Part shown: in pieces, positions 34,296 to 43,047 of the stretch
Layout of the letters: the number at the start of each line of letters is the position of its first letter
Position numbering within the stretch: the stretch's first letter is position 1
Source: Bradyrhizobium zhanjiangense
GTDB taxonomy: Bacteria > Pseudomonadota > Alphaproteobacteria > Rhizobiales > Xanthobacteraceae
Direction of reading: 5' to 3'
Assembly: GCF_004114935.1 (NCBI RefSeq)
Contig: NZ_CP022221.1
Coordinates: 6,841,001 to 6,905,000 of the forward strand
DNA: 64,000 nucleotides
Position numbers and translations under genes: made by a program
The notes under the pieces: generated by a model
The model's input: the letters and a program-made list of their open reading frames with translations, nothing else
Database searches by the model: none
Told to the model about the DNA's origin: nothing

Positions 34296-34488
34296 GCGAG
34301 ATCCTCCATTGGCGATCGCTGGGCTTGGCCCCGGCGCCCGCTTTCGCAGGACCATGAAGCGGCGCCGGCCCGAATGGAAATGCCGCCTGGCTTCCGAAAC
34401 CATACGCGCCCGCTATTGCGGCCGGGATGTCATTCCCTGCCCCGATCGGCTAGAGTTCTGCTGCCCGATCCTGCTGGGGAGCCGATCC

Positions 34489-35376
34489 ATGGAAATGCAT
34501 CAGGTCCGCTATTTCCTCGCGGTGGCGCAGCTGTTGAACTTCACGCGTGCCGCCGAGGAGTGCAACGTGACGCAGCCGTCGCTGACGCGCGCGATCAAGC
34601 AGCTCGAGGCCGAGCTCGGCGGCGACCTGTTTCGTCGCGAGCGACCGGCTGCGCAGCTGACCGAGCTCGGCCAGCGCATGCATCCGCTCTTGAAGCAGTG
34701 CTATGACGCCGCCGTCGGCGCGCGTTCCCTCGCCTCCTCGTTCAAGAGCGGTGAGATCGGCGCGCTCCGCATTGCGCTGACACATTCGATCGATCTGTCG
34801 CTGCTCATTCCCCATCTCAACCAGATCAGGCGGCAGTTCAACCGGCTCGAATTCCGCTTCCTGCGCGGGACGAGCCGCGAGGTCGGCGAATTCCTGAAGA
34901 AGGGCGAGGCCGAGCTCGGGATTGCCGCCGAGATCGATGAGGCCTGGGAACGGCTCGACGTCTGGCCCCTCTTCACGGAAACTTTTGAGCTCGTCGTCGG
35001 CGATGGCCATCGGCTGGCCGGCCGCAGCTCGGTCGAACTGGAGGACTTGCGATCGGAGCAGCTTCTGAGCCGGACGTTCTGCGAGCATTCCGGCCGGATC
35101 TCTGCGAGCCTGCGCGAACACGGCATCGACATCGAACATGGCCACGAAGTCTCGAACGAGCGCGATCTGATCGAGCTGGTCGACGCCGACATGGGCATCG
35201 CCATGCTGCCGCACACCTCGCCCGTGCCGGAACGGCTGACGCGCGCCGCGGTGACGGGGCTGGACGCCCGCCGTACCGTCAGCCTTTACGGGGTGGCCGG
35301 CCGGCAGCGCACGGCAGTGGGCAATGCCGTGATGCGCATGCTGCGCGGCGCGGACTGGCGAGAGCTGGCGGGCTAG
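34489..35376 (+). CDS. LysR family transcriptional regulator
   Basis: 295 residues, standard LysR length. The HTH is LNFTRAAEECNVTQPSLTRAI near residues 16-36; the effector domain follows from about 90. GGGGAGCC lies eight bases before the ATG at 34489, and longer upstream frames overlap bdhA. It is transcribed away from bdhA with about 190 bases between them, the usual arrangement for a LysR regulator and its target. Confidence 0.88.
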   Translation: MEMHQVRYFLAVAQLLNFTRAAEECNVTQPSLTRAIKQLEAELGGDLFRRERPAAQLTELGQRMHPLLKQCYDAAVGARSLASSFKSGEIGALRIALTHSIDLSLLIPHLNQIRRQFNRLEFRFLRGTSREVGEFLKKGEAELGIAAEIDEAWERLDVWPLFTETFELVVGDGHRLAGRSSVELEDLRSEQLLSRTFCEHSGRISASLREHGIDIEHGHEVSNERDLIELVDADMGIAMLPHTSPVPERLTRAAVTGLDARRTVSLYGVAGRQRTAVGNAVMRMLRGADWRELAG

Positions 35377-35392
35377 CGCGGACGCTGCTTTC

Positions 35393-35450
35393 CCCTCTCC
35401 CCTTGCGGGAGAGGGTGGCTCGCGACAGCGGCGAGACGGGTGAGGGGTTG
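35393..35450. repeat. REP-like palindrome family B, copy 1 (left half of an interrupted pair)
   Basis: A perfect 9-bp hairpin CCCTCTCCC-cttgc-GGGAGAGGG (35393-35415) is followed by a spacer and TGAGGGGTT (35441-35449). The same unit occurs at 48239-48300. Its partner, in reverse orientation, is at 37021-37070 across the IS element. Confidence 0.85.
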
Positions 35451-35473
35451 TCTCAGCGCGCTAGTCTCTTGCA

Positions 35474-37000
35474 TCGTCGTCCGTTAAGAAGGCGAATTGA
35501 GCGTGGCGTGACGGACGAACGTGCGCCATAGCTGGACCAGGATGAGGCACAAGAGTTCTCTGAGCCAGGCGAGGATGCGGCGGAAGTTGTGGCCGACGGC
35601 GGAGAGGATGACGTTGGCCGCATCTCCGGCGCGGCCTTTAAGGTAGCAGCGGCCGAGGTGACCATCGGCCTTCAGGTGTCCGATGATGGGTTCGATGGCG
35701 GAGCGGCGGCGCAGCTCGCGCTTGATGACACCGAAGACGCCGCGCTTCTGGCCAGAGATGAAGACGCGTCGGGGATTTTGAGCGTCGTGGCCGCGGTATC
35801 CCTTGTCGACATAGGCCCGCTCGATCGCGCAGCCGGTGAGAGTCTCGGTGCGGTCGATGACGTCCCGCAAGGTGTGACCGTCGTACGGGTTATCGGGTAG
35901 CGCCCTGGCGTGCAGCACGAACAGGCCGCCGGGAGCACGGCGGTTGTTGGTGACGATGGAGGCTTTGACACCGAACTCGTAAGGCGCGGCTGCTTTGCCC
36001 TTGCCGATGCACTCGACCTCCGGAGCGTGGAAGGAATACAGCTTCCAGCCGCGCTGGCGCTGTTGCTGCGAGCGGATCTGCGAAGCCCGGCTGAGCGGGA
36101 GGGCGAAGGCGTTCTCGAGCACGGTCTGACCTTCGATCTTGCGGCGGATATCGCGGATGATCCGGCCCAGCCGGCTGCGCAGGATGCGCAGCTGCCGCTG
36201 ATGCCGCTTGAATTGCTTGGCATGGGCGTAGCGCCCCGCCATCATGGCCGCGGTCTTGGCAATGCGAAGATAGGATTGCCGCAGCCTGACCCCGTGCTTC
36301 CTCGCCAGGCGGTTGAGCCCCTTGATCGCCGCGTGCAGCAGCTTGGCATCGGTCGGGAAGGTGATGGCCTTTGGCTGCACCGTGGTATCGACCGTGACGC
36401 GCTTGAGGTCTTGGCTGCGTAACGCGCCGGCCTCGTGCGCCACCCGCAGGCTCTCGGCCAGCAACAGCTCCAGCTTGTCGCCGAGCCGCTTGCGCCAGTG
36501 GCTCAGGTCCGAGCGCTCGTGCGGGAACGCGTGCTGGAAGAACTCTTCGCCGGTGACGTACTGGAAATACGGGTCATGGACCCAGCGCTCGCACACCCCC
36601 TCATCGGACAGGCCGTAAATCTGCTTGAGCAGCAGCAGCCCGATCATGAAGCGGGTCGCGATCCCGGGCCTGCCGTTCTCGCTATAGAGCGGCGCGACCT
36701 CGCCGTCGATCCAGTCCCAATCGACCTTACCGGCGAGCTGAACCAGCTCGTGCTTCATGTTGATGATCTGGTCGAGCCTGGCGCGGAACAGATCGTCCGA
36801 TCCCGTCGTCCTGTGCTTCTTCGGTCGCATCGCCACCTCCGATGCGACCACGGAATCATGACTGGCGATTCGACGGAATCCTGAAAATGAAATCGCAAGG
36901 TTCCGACGCCCGAAGCATCAAAACCCTGCAATCCCAAAACAGCCGATCCGCCAGATTACGATTCCAGATCAGTCACTTGGTCGCTCTTAACGGACGACTA
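35474..37000 (-). mobile_element. IS5-like insertion sequence, 1,527 bp
   Basis: Terminal inverted repeats of 16 bases match at 15 positions: TCGTCGTCCGTTAAGA (35474-35489) and, reversed, TAGTCGTCCGTTAAGA (36985-37000). A 3-base direct repeat GCA flanks it (35471-35473 and 37001-37003). One complete transposase gene fills most of it, and the TAA stop lies inside the left repeat. The element appears intact. It is inserted into the spacer of a paired REP element. Confidence 0.88.
35484..36830 (-). CDS. IS5-superfamily DDE transposase
   Basis: 448 residues. An N-terminal DUF772-type region (RFMIGLLLLKQIYGLSDEGVCERWV) is followed by the DDE catalytic core: first Asp in VTVDTTVQPKAITFP, second Asp in AYVDKGYRGHD, Glu in RRRSAIEPIIGHLK. 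A basic insertion with many Arg and Gln lies between the first and second Asp. The start at 36830 (MRPKKHRTTG) is chosen for GGAGGTGGCG upstream. No frameshift or premature stop is visible, so it is probably functional. Assignment to a subgroup (IS5 versus IS1182-like) is uncertain. Confidence 0.88.
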   Translation of the reverse strand: MRPKKHRTTGSDDLFRARLDQIINMKHELVQLAGKVDWDWIDGEVAPLYSENGRPGIATRFMIGLLLLKQIYGLSDEGVCERWVHDPYFQYVTGEEFFQHAFPHERSDLSHWRKRLGDKLELLLAESLRVAHEAGALRSQDLKRVTVDTTVQPKAITFPTDAKLLHAAIKGLNRLARKHGVRLRQSYLRIAKTAAMMAGRYAHAKQFKRHQRQLRILRSRLGRIIRDIRRKIEGQTVLENAFALPLSRASQIRSQQQRQRGWKLYSFHAPEVECIGKGKAAAPYEFGVKASIVTNNRRAPGGLFVLHARALPDNPYDGHTLRDVIDRTETLTGCAIERAYVDKGYRGHDAQNPRRVFISGQKRGVFGVIKRELRRRSAIEPIIGHLKADGHLGRCYLKGRAGDAANVILSAVGHNFRRILAWLRELLCLILVQLWRTFVRHATLNSPS

Positions 37001-37020
37001 GCATCGAGGGCGCAGAGAGA

Positions 37021-37070
37021 ACCCCTCATCCGGCGCTTCGCGCCAGCTTCTCCCACAAGGGGAGAAGGGA
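37021..37070. repeat. REP-like palindrome family B, copy 2 (right half of the interrupted pair)
   Basis: ACCCCTCATCCGGCGCTTCG, then CTTCTCCCACAAGGGGAGAAG. It is nearly identical to 48336-48388 and is the inverted partner of 35393-35450. Confidence 0.85.
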
Positions 37071-37080
37071 ATAAAGCGCG

Positions 37081-37809
37081 TTATGCGAAGCTCAGCTTTC
37101 CCCTGCGTGCATCCTCCAGCGCGGCCAGGAGATCATCGATCTCCATGCGCTTGCGGAAATCGGGATCGACGAAGCGGGCCTTCACGAGGCCGTCGCGTCC
37201 GACCACGAACACGGCCGGGATCGGCAGGACCCAGCCGTCATTGCCGTGGAATTTCGCCATGTCCTGATAGGACAACAGATGCTGGATCTCGGCGCCGAGC
37301 CAGATCGCGAGATTGAGCGAGAGCGCGTAGCCGTTGTCGAGATCGGTCAGGATCGGAAACGGCGCACCGGCATCTGACTTCAGCTGCCGCGTATATTCCT
37401 GCGTTTCCGGCACGATTGCGACGACCTGTGCCCCTATCGCCCTGATGCGGTCGAGTGCCTGGACCACCGCGCGGACATTGAGCCGGCAATACGGGCACCA
37501 ATGGCCGCGGAAGAACATCACCGCAACCGGGCCGCTCTCCAGCAGCGCATTCAGCGCGACGAGACGTCCACTCTCGTCGGGCAGCATGAACGGCGGCATC
37601 GCATCGCCCGGACGCGGCGCCGTCTCACCACCCCCGTTTCCATTTAACCGCGCGACCAGGCGATCGACCGCCTCGCCATAGGCGGGGAACACCTTCCGGC
37701 TGGCGTCGGCATAGGCGCGGAGCTGGTCGTTCAGCGTACCGTCCATGTCGCGGCAGCGCTGGAAAGCAAGCCTGAGCTGTTCGGCGTCGGCGGGCGAGAG
37801 AGACGTCAT
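37081..37809 (-). CDS. Peroxiredoxin-like (AhpC/TSA) protein
   Basis: 242 residues with an N-terminal helical extension of about 65 residues and a thioredoxin fold from about 75 (PPFMLPDESGRLVALN). The active-site segment is FFRGHWCPYCRLNV, a CxxC pair rather than the single peroxidatic Cys of PxxxTxxC peroxiredoxins. No signal peptide: a cytoplasmic thiol peroxidase or reductase. Its gene follows the IS-disrupted REP region, transcribed toward it. Confidence 0.8.
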   Translation of the reverse strand: MTSLSPADAEQLRLAFQRCRDMDGTLNDQLRAYADASRKVFPAYGEAVDRLVARLNGNGGGETAPRPGDAMPPFMLPDESGRLVALNALLESGPVAVMFFRGHWCPYCRLNVRAVVQALDRIRAIGAQVVAIVPETQEYTRQLKSDAGAPFPILTDLDNGYALSLNLAIWLGAEIQHLLSYQDMAKFHGNDGWVLPIPAVFVVGRDGLVKARFVDPDFRKRMEIDDLLAALEDARRGKLSFA

Positions 37810-37890
37810 CTTCTGCTCCGGCGTTCAGGGGACGAATATTAGTTGTGTGGTCGGGCCGCCCGCAAGGGGGCGGCCGTCCTGCGCACGCGA

Positions 37891-38175
37891 TCAGTTCACG
37901 TAGAAATTTCCGGTCGGATCCAGCCGCCCCGACGTGGAGTACAGCGTACCCTTGTCCATGAAGAAGACGGTGTTGTCGGGAACCCTCTTCGCGTTCTTCA
38001 TCATGGCGTCGTGGTTCTTCTCGGCCGGCGCCATGGCCATCGCCGACATCTTGCCGGGTCCGCCATAGACGTAAGCCATGCCAGCCTTGAAGTCCCAGGC
38101 GGCCTCCGAGAAGGCCGACGTGGCGATGACGGCGAAGGCCGCGCTAAAGATCAGGGTTTTGGACACTTTCGTCAT
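37891..38175 (-). CDS. Small secreted protein of unknown function (94 residues)
   Basis: Signal peptide (KTLIFSAAFAVIATSAFSEA) then a methionine- and lysine-rich mature part (GKMSAMAMAPAEKNHDAMMK) and a C-terminus NTVFFMDKGTLYSTSGRLDP. GGAGGAGC precedes the ATG at 38175. No cysteines. The methionine clusters could bind metal, but this is speculative. It is divergent from a cupin gene, with about 240 bases between. Confidence 0.65.
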   Translation of the reverse strand: MTKVSKTLIFSAAFAVIATSAFSEAAWDFKAGMAYVYGGPGKMSAMAMAPAEKNHDAMMKNAKRVPDNTVFFMDKGTLYSTSGRLDPTGNFYVN

Positions 38176-38412
38176 GAGATGCTCCTCCGGATTGACGTGA
38201 ACGCCCGCCAATCGGGCGCCCTGCCATCGGACGCCAGATCCCCCGGAGGCGGAAATGCCGATGCCCAATCGGTTCGATAGCCGCGGCGCATCAACATAGC
38301 GCCGGGCTATCGCATCGAAAGCGAGCCGGCATTTCAACATCGACGCGGTCTCGACGAAGCTCCTGCCATAGCCGGCGACCACCACGGTTGCGGCCAACAC
38401 AGGAGAGTTCCC

Positions 38413-38892
38413 ATGTCTAGGCATCACATCGTGTCGCGCGTGGTTTGGACAGGCGTTGCCGTTCTCGGAACGCTGACATTTGCGACACCGGTTTTCGCCG
38501 GCGAGTGCCCCACCGACAAGATCAAGCCGAACGCCCAGCAGATGGTCGATTACAAGCCGGTCGGCGTCACCGACGTCACGCTCGGTGCGATCGACCTCGG
38601 CAAGCAGCCGGCGCATATCGAGGGCCGTGAGCTGCGCTTCCGCAAGCTGACGATCGCGCCCGGCGGCATCGTGCCCTGGCACAGCCATGACGACCGCCCT
38701 GCTTTGATCTTCGTGCAGCAGGGCGAGATCGTCGAATACGCCTCCAACTGCGCCGATCCGATCGTGCACAAGGCCGGCGACATCCGTCCCGAAGTCTACG
38801 GCACCTCGCACTGGTGGAAGAACCTCGGCAAGGAAACCGTCATTCTCTATGTCGGCGACGTCCGCAAGGACCCGAACGACCACCACATGTAA
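38413..38892 (+). CDS. Secreted cupin-domain protein
   Basis: 159 residues. Signal peptide to about residue 28 (VFAGEC), then a single cupin barrel. Metal-site motif: PWHSHDDRPALIFVQQGE with two His and a Glu; a second His lies in the C-terminal part (YGTSHWWKN). Cysteines at ECPTDK and SNCADP could form a disulfide. AGGAGAG is upstream of the ATG. Periplasmic; function unknown. Confidence 0.75.
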   Translation: MSRHHIVSRVVWTGVAVLGTLTFATPVFAGECPTDKIKPNAQQMVDYKPVGVTDVTLGAIDLGKQPAHIEGRELRFRKLTIAPGGIVPWHSHDDRPALIFVQQGEIVEYASNCADPIVHKAGDIRPEVYGTSHWWKNLGKETVILYVGDVRKDPNDHHM

Positions 38893-38978
38893 CGAGCGCA
38901 CGGCCCCGGCGTATCGTTACCCGATGTGGTGCCCGGATCTCGTGCCGGGCGCCACATCCCTCACAGGACAAGCGTGCC

Positions 38979-40181
38979 ATGATCGATCTTTCCACTCCGA
39001 TCAAACCGGGCGCGGTGCCCATGGATGGGCTTTCCCCAGGTCTCGCGCTGCGTTCGCTCGTGATCGGCCTCACCGCATTCCTGACTGTCGTCGACCTGTT
39101 CGCGACGCAGGCGATCCTACCCTCGCTGACGCGCCACTATGGCGTCACGCCGGCGGCGATGGGCTTCGCGGTCAATGCCAGCACCTTCGGCATGGCCGTC
39201 GCGAGCCTCGTCGTTGGCTTCTTCAGCCCACATATCAATCGTCGGAACGGCATCTTGCTCAGCCTGGCACTTCTTGCGATTCCGACGAGCCTGCTGGCGT
39301 CCGCACCCAATCTTGCCGTCTTTACCGCCTTACGCGTAGCTCAGGGCCTCTGCATGGCATCCGCCTTCGCGTTGACGCTCGCCTATCTCGGCGAGCAATG
39401 CAGCGCGATGGACGCCGGCGGCGCGTTTGCCGCCTATATCACCGGAAACGTCGCCAGCAATCTCGTTGGTCGGCTGATCTCAGCGGCCGTCGCCGATGGC
39501 CTCGGCCTCGCGTGGAATTTCTACGTTTTCGCTGCCCTCAATCTCGCCGGCGCGGCGCTGGTCTATGTCACCATCAAGCACGTCCAGCCGACGCATGCGA
39601 TGAGCGCCACGGGGTCGCCGCTCGCCGCGATGTTCGCACATTGGCGCGACCCGCGATTGCGCGCCGCCTACGGCATCGGCTTCTGCATCCTGTTCGCCTT
39701 CATCGGCACCTTCACGTTCGTCAATTTCATTCTGGTGCGGCCGCCGCTATCGCTCGGCATGATGGGGCTGGGCTTCGTCTATGTCGTCTTCCTGCCCTCG
39801 GTGCTCACGACATTGCTAGCGGGCAGAATAGCATCGCGCCTCGGACCACGGCCGACGATCTGGGGCTCGCTCGCCGTCGCCGGGATAGGTTTGCCGTTGA
39901 TGCTGACGCCGCATCTGGGCGCGGTGCTCGCGGGGATGGTCCTGGTCGGCGTCGGTACGTTCTTCGCGCAAGCGACCGCCACCGGTTTCGTCGGACAGGC
40001 GGCCACCGACGGCCGCGGCATCGCCAGCGGCACCTATCTCGCCTGCTATTTCTGCGGCGGGCTCGTCGGCACGGCCGTGCTCGGACGGCTGTTCGACGCC
40101 TTCGGCTGGCAGGCCTGCGTGGCCGGCGTGGGTCTGGCCCTCGCGGCGGCAGCTCTGCTCACGATTGACTTGAAGCGCTAG
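38979..40181 (+). CDS. MFS transporter
   Basis: 400 residues and 12 predicted membrane segments. DLFATQAILPSLTRHYGVTP is the first helix and loop of a drug/solute MFS exporter, and RLGPRPTIWG marks the mid-protein cytoplasmic loop. Closest in feel to the YnfM-type arabinose/drug exporter group. The start at 38979 (MIDLSTPIKPG) has AGGAC upstream. Its 3' end overlaps fixS by 23 bases convergently. Confidence 0.8.
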   Translation: MIDLSTPIKPGAVPMDGLSPGLALRSLVIGLTAFLTVVDLFATQAILPSLTRHYGVTPAAMGFAVNASTFGMAVASLVVGFFSPHINRRNGILLSLALLAIPTSLLASAPNLAVFTALRVAQGLCMASAFALTLAYLGEQCSAMDAGGAFAAYITGNVASNLVGRLISAAVADGLGLAWNFYVFAALNLAGAALVYVTIKHVQPTHAMSATGSPLAAMFAHWRDPRLRAAYGIGFCILFAFIGTFTFVNFILVRPPLSLGMMGLGFVYVVFLPSVLTTLLAGRIASRLGPRPTIWGSLAVAGIGLPLMLTPHLGAVLAGMVLVGVGTFFAQATATGFVGQAATDGRGIASGTYLACYFCGGLVGTAVLGRLFDAFGWQACVAGVGLALAAAALLTIDLKR

Positions 40182-40344
40182 CGCTAGTCGGCGCCTGTTG
40201 CGGCGGCTCGTCGTCGGCAAACGCGCGCCAGGCGGCGCCGTCGAGATCGTCGTATTGGCCGCTCCGCAGCGACCAGAGAAAAGCTATGAGACCGGCACTG
40301 CCGAGAGCCAGCGCCAGCGGGACCAGAATGACCAGGATCTCCAT
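40159..40344 (-). CDS. fixS: cbb3 oxidase assembly protein FixS/CcoS
   Basis: 61 residues: one membrane helix (ILVILVPLALALGSAGLIAFLWSL in parts) followed by SGQYDDLDGAAWRAFADDE, the conserved CcoS tail. CcoS is needed for cofactor insertion into cbb3 oxidase. The ATG overlaps the fixI stop (TGATG). A GTG one codon earlier is possible. Last gene of fixGHIS. Confidence 0.9.
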   Translation of the reverse strand: MEILVILVPLALALGSAGLIAFLWSLRSGQYDDLDGAAWRAFADDEPPQQAPTSASASSQS

Positions 40345-42533
40345 CACGCCATCTCCCGCGAGGCGCTGCGCGCCCGCAACGAATTGAGCATCACCAGGAT
40401 CGACGATCCGCTCATGGCAGCCGCCGCGATCAGGGGGGTCACCACACCGCTGATCGCGACCGGCACGGCGAGGACATTGTAGCCGATCGCAAGCCAGAGG
40501 TTCTGCCGCATCAAATGCAGCGCCTTGCGCGCGGAGTCGATGGCGGCGACGACTGGAGCGAGCGGCCGGCCGAGGAAGACGAGATCGGCGGTGGCTTGGC
40601 TCAGATGCGCGGCGGAAATCGGCGACATCGAGACATGGGCCGCCGCCAGCGACGGCGCATCATTCATGCCGTCGCCGACCATCAGCACTTTTGCGCCACG
40701 ACGCTTCAACTCCTCGATCCGCGCGATCTTGTCGGCCGGCGTGACGCCGGCGCGCCATTCGGGAATGCCGAGCGCGTGCGCCGCCGCCTTCACCGCCGGC
40801 TCGCGGTCGCCGGAGAGGATCTCGACGCCGATGTTGCGCGCCTTCAGCGCCGTGATCACGGCTTGCGCGTCGGGGCGCAGGCCCTGGCGGACGGAAAGGA
40901 TGAACTTTTCGTTGCCCTTGCTGAATGCCACGATTGAGGCTTCGGGATCAAGCGTGGCGCCGCCGACCAGCGTCTCGGCACCGCAGAACGGCGGACGGCC
41001 AAGGCGAAGCTCGACGCCGTCGACGGTCGCGCGGACTCCCTGACCGGATTCCTCGACAGCGCCGACGATCGGAGACTTCGCACCGGCAGCCTGCGCAACT
41101 GCGGCTGCGACCGGATGATGGCTCGACAGCGCGAGGCGGCCGGCGAGCGCGAAGATATCGGCAGGGATGTCGGCGGCATTCATGACTTCGAGATCGGGCA
41201 GCGTCAGCGTGCCGGTCTTGTCGAAGATGACATGGTCGGCTTCGGCCAGCCGCTCGATTGCGTCGCCCGCATTGAGCAGCACCCCCGCCTTGAACATCGC
41301 GCCCGAGGCCACCGTCTGCACCGTCGGGATCGCGAGCCCGAGCGCGCAGGGGCAGGTGATGATGAGGACGGCGACGCCGGTCACGATCGCATCGTGCCAC
41401 CCAGCACCCGCGATGACCCAGCCGAGGATGGTCAGGAGCGCGGTCGCATGGACGACAGGCGCATAGAGCCGCGAGGCACGGTCGGCGAGCCGCATGTAGC
41501 GCGAGCGCGCCTGGAGCGCGTTGTCGAGCAACCGCGTGATCTCGGCGAGCAGCGTCGCCTCCGACGCCGCCGAGACCCGCACCCGCAGCGTGCCGGAGAT
41601 GTTCATCGACCCCGCATAGACCGGCGTGCCCTGCTCGGCCGTCACATAGAGCGTCTCACCGGTGATCAGGCTCTGGTCGATCTCGGAACGTCCTTCGATC
41701 ACGGTGCCGTCGACCGCGCAGCGTTCGCCGGGCCGCAGCAGCACGATGTCGCCGGGATGGATCGCCGCCACCGGCACGTGCGAGATTTCATCGGGGCCGA
41801 CGAACTTGGCCGCCGTCTCCGCCTTCAGCGCCGCGAGATTGCCGGCGACCGCACGCGTCCGCCGCCGCATGTTCTGGTCGAGGAAACGGCCGACCAGGAG
41901 GAACGTCAGCAGCATGATCGCGGCGTCGAAATAGGCGTGCTCGGCGTGGTGGATGGTCTCGACCACGGATATGCCGAGCGCGAGGATCACGCCGATCGAG
42001 ATCGGCACGTCCATGTTGGTGGTCTTGGCCGCCAGCGCGCGCCAGGCCGAACGGAAGAACGGCTGGCCGGCATAGGCCGCCGCCGGCAGCGCGATCAGCG
42101 CCGAGAGCCAGTGGAAGAAGTCGCGCTGCTCGGGCAGCATGTCGGAGACGTTGCCCGACCATACCGGGATCGACAGCATCATCACGTTCATGGTGGCGAA
42201 CGCGGCGACACCGAGGCAGCGCAGCAGGAAGCGAGATTCGGCGACCTCGGTTGCCTCCGCGCTCTCGGTCTCGAACGGATAGGCCTTGTAGCCGAGCTCT
42301 TCGAGCCGATCGATGAATCGGCCAGGATCGAGCGTGCCCGCCTTCCATTCCAGCGCGACGCGGCGGTCAGTGAGGTTCACCCGCGCCAGGGTGACATCAG
42401 GGATGGCGGACAGCCCGCGCTCGATCTTGGCCATGCAGCCGGCGCAATGGACGCCTTCGACGGCGAGATCGATGTGCTGGAGGCCCTCGCCCGCGGTCCG
42501 GACGTAGTGCGAAAAATCCCGCGTGACCTGCAT
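40344..42533 (-). CDS. fixI: Copper-transporting P-type ATPase FixI/CcoI
   Basis: 729 residues. N-terminal HMA domain with EGVHCAGCMAK; eight membrane helices; actuator SLITGETLYV; ion-binding CPC in IITCPCALGLAIP; phosphorylation DKTGTLTLPD; the SSHHP motif and hinge VGDGMNDAPSL. It exports Cu(I) for cbb3 oxidase assembly in the periplasm. AAGGGA is upstream. Twelve bases separate it from fixH, and fixS overlaps its stop, so the genes are translationally linked. Confidence 0.95.
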   Translation of the reverse strand: MQVTRDFSHYVRTAGEGLQHIDLAVEGVHCAGCMAKIERGLSAIPDVTLARVNLTDRRVALEWKAGTLDPGRFIDRLEELGYKAYPFETESAEATEVAESRFLLRCLGVAAFATMNVMMLSIPVWSGNVSDMLPEQRDFFHWLSALIALPAAAYAGQPFFRSAWRALAAKTTNMDVPISIGVILALGISVVETIHHAEHAYFDAAIMLLTFLLVGRFLDQNMRRRTRAVAGNLAALKAETAAKFVGPDEISHVPVAAIHPGDIVLLRPGERCAVDGTVIEGRSEIDQSLITGETLYVTAEQGTPVYAGSMNISGTLRVRVSAASEATLLAEITRLLDNALQARSRYMRLADRASRLYAPVVHATALLTILGWVIAGAGWHDAIVTGVAVLIITCPCALGLAIPTVQTVASGAMFKAGVLLNAGDAIERLAEADHVIFDKTGTLTLPDLEVMNAADIPADIFALAGRLALSSHHPVAAAVAQAAGAKSPIVGAVEESGQGVRATVDGVELRLGRPPFCGAETLVGGATLDPEASIVAFSKGNEKFILSVRQGLRPDAQAVITALKARNIGVEILSGDREPAVKAAAHALGIPEWRAGVTPADKIARIEELKRRGAKVLMVGDGMNDAPSLAAAHVSMSPISAAHLSQATADLVFLGRPLAPVVAAIDSARKALHLMRQNLWLAIGYNVLAVPVAISGVVTPLIAAAAMSGSSILVMLNSLRARSASREMA

Positions 42534-42545
42534 GACGAAATCCCT

Positions 42546-43031
42546 TCAGTTCAGGATCACGCGGTTGCGCGACAGGAACACACGTGCCCCCCGCGCCTCG
42601 CCCTCGATCACCAGATCCCACTGGCCGGGCGCGACGGCGGCGGCATGGCCGCGATAGATGCCGATGCCGGCTTCCGTGAGCTCGACGGCGAGATCGGCGC
42701 GTTTGTCGGTCGGCCGCTCCAGGCGGCCGCCGAACTTCAGTCCGGCGATCGGCTGGCCGCTCGCATCGCGTGCTTCGACCTGAAGCACGGCGCCGCCGTC
42801 GTTGCGGCGCTCGACATGGGCGTTGACCTTCCATTTGCGCAGCGCCTGGTCCTGCGCCGCCGCGATCTCGCGGTCATAGGTGAGGCCCGCAGCATAAGGA
42901 CTGTCGACGTCGGTACCGGGCAGCGTCGCAATCGCGAGCTTCATCATGGTCACGTTGACGCTGATCACGAGACCGAAGAAGGCGACCAACATCAGGAACA
43001 CCTTGGTTCCGGTCAGCGGCTTGGAAGCCAT
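42546..43031 (-). CDS. fixH: Cytochrome oxidase assembly protein FixH
   Basis: 161 residues: an N-terminal membrane anchor (KVFLMLVAFFGLVISVNVTM) and a periplasmic FixH domain (YAAGLTYDREIAAAQDQAL). It is required for cbb3 oxidase assembly. AGGAGAC precedes the ATG; 16 bases from fixG. Confidence 0.92.
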   Translation of the reverse strand: MASKPLTGTKVFLMLVAFFGLVISVNVTMMKLAIATLPGTDVDSPYAAGLTYDREIAAAQDQALRKWKVNAHVERRNDGGAVLQVEARDASGQPIAGLKFGGRLERPTDKRADLAVELTEAGIGIYRGHAAAVAPGQWDLVIEGEARGARVFLSRNRVILN

Positions 43032-43047
43032 GGCTGTCTCCTGATCC

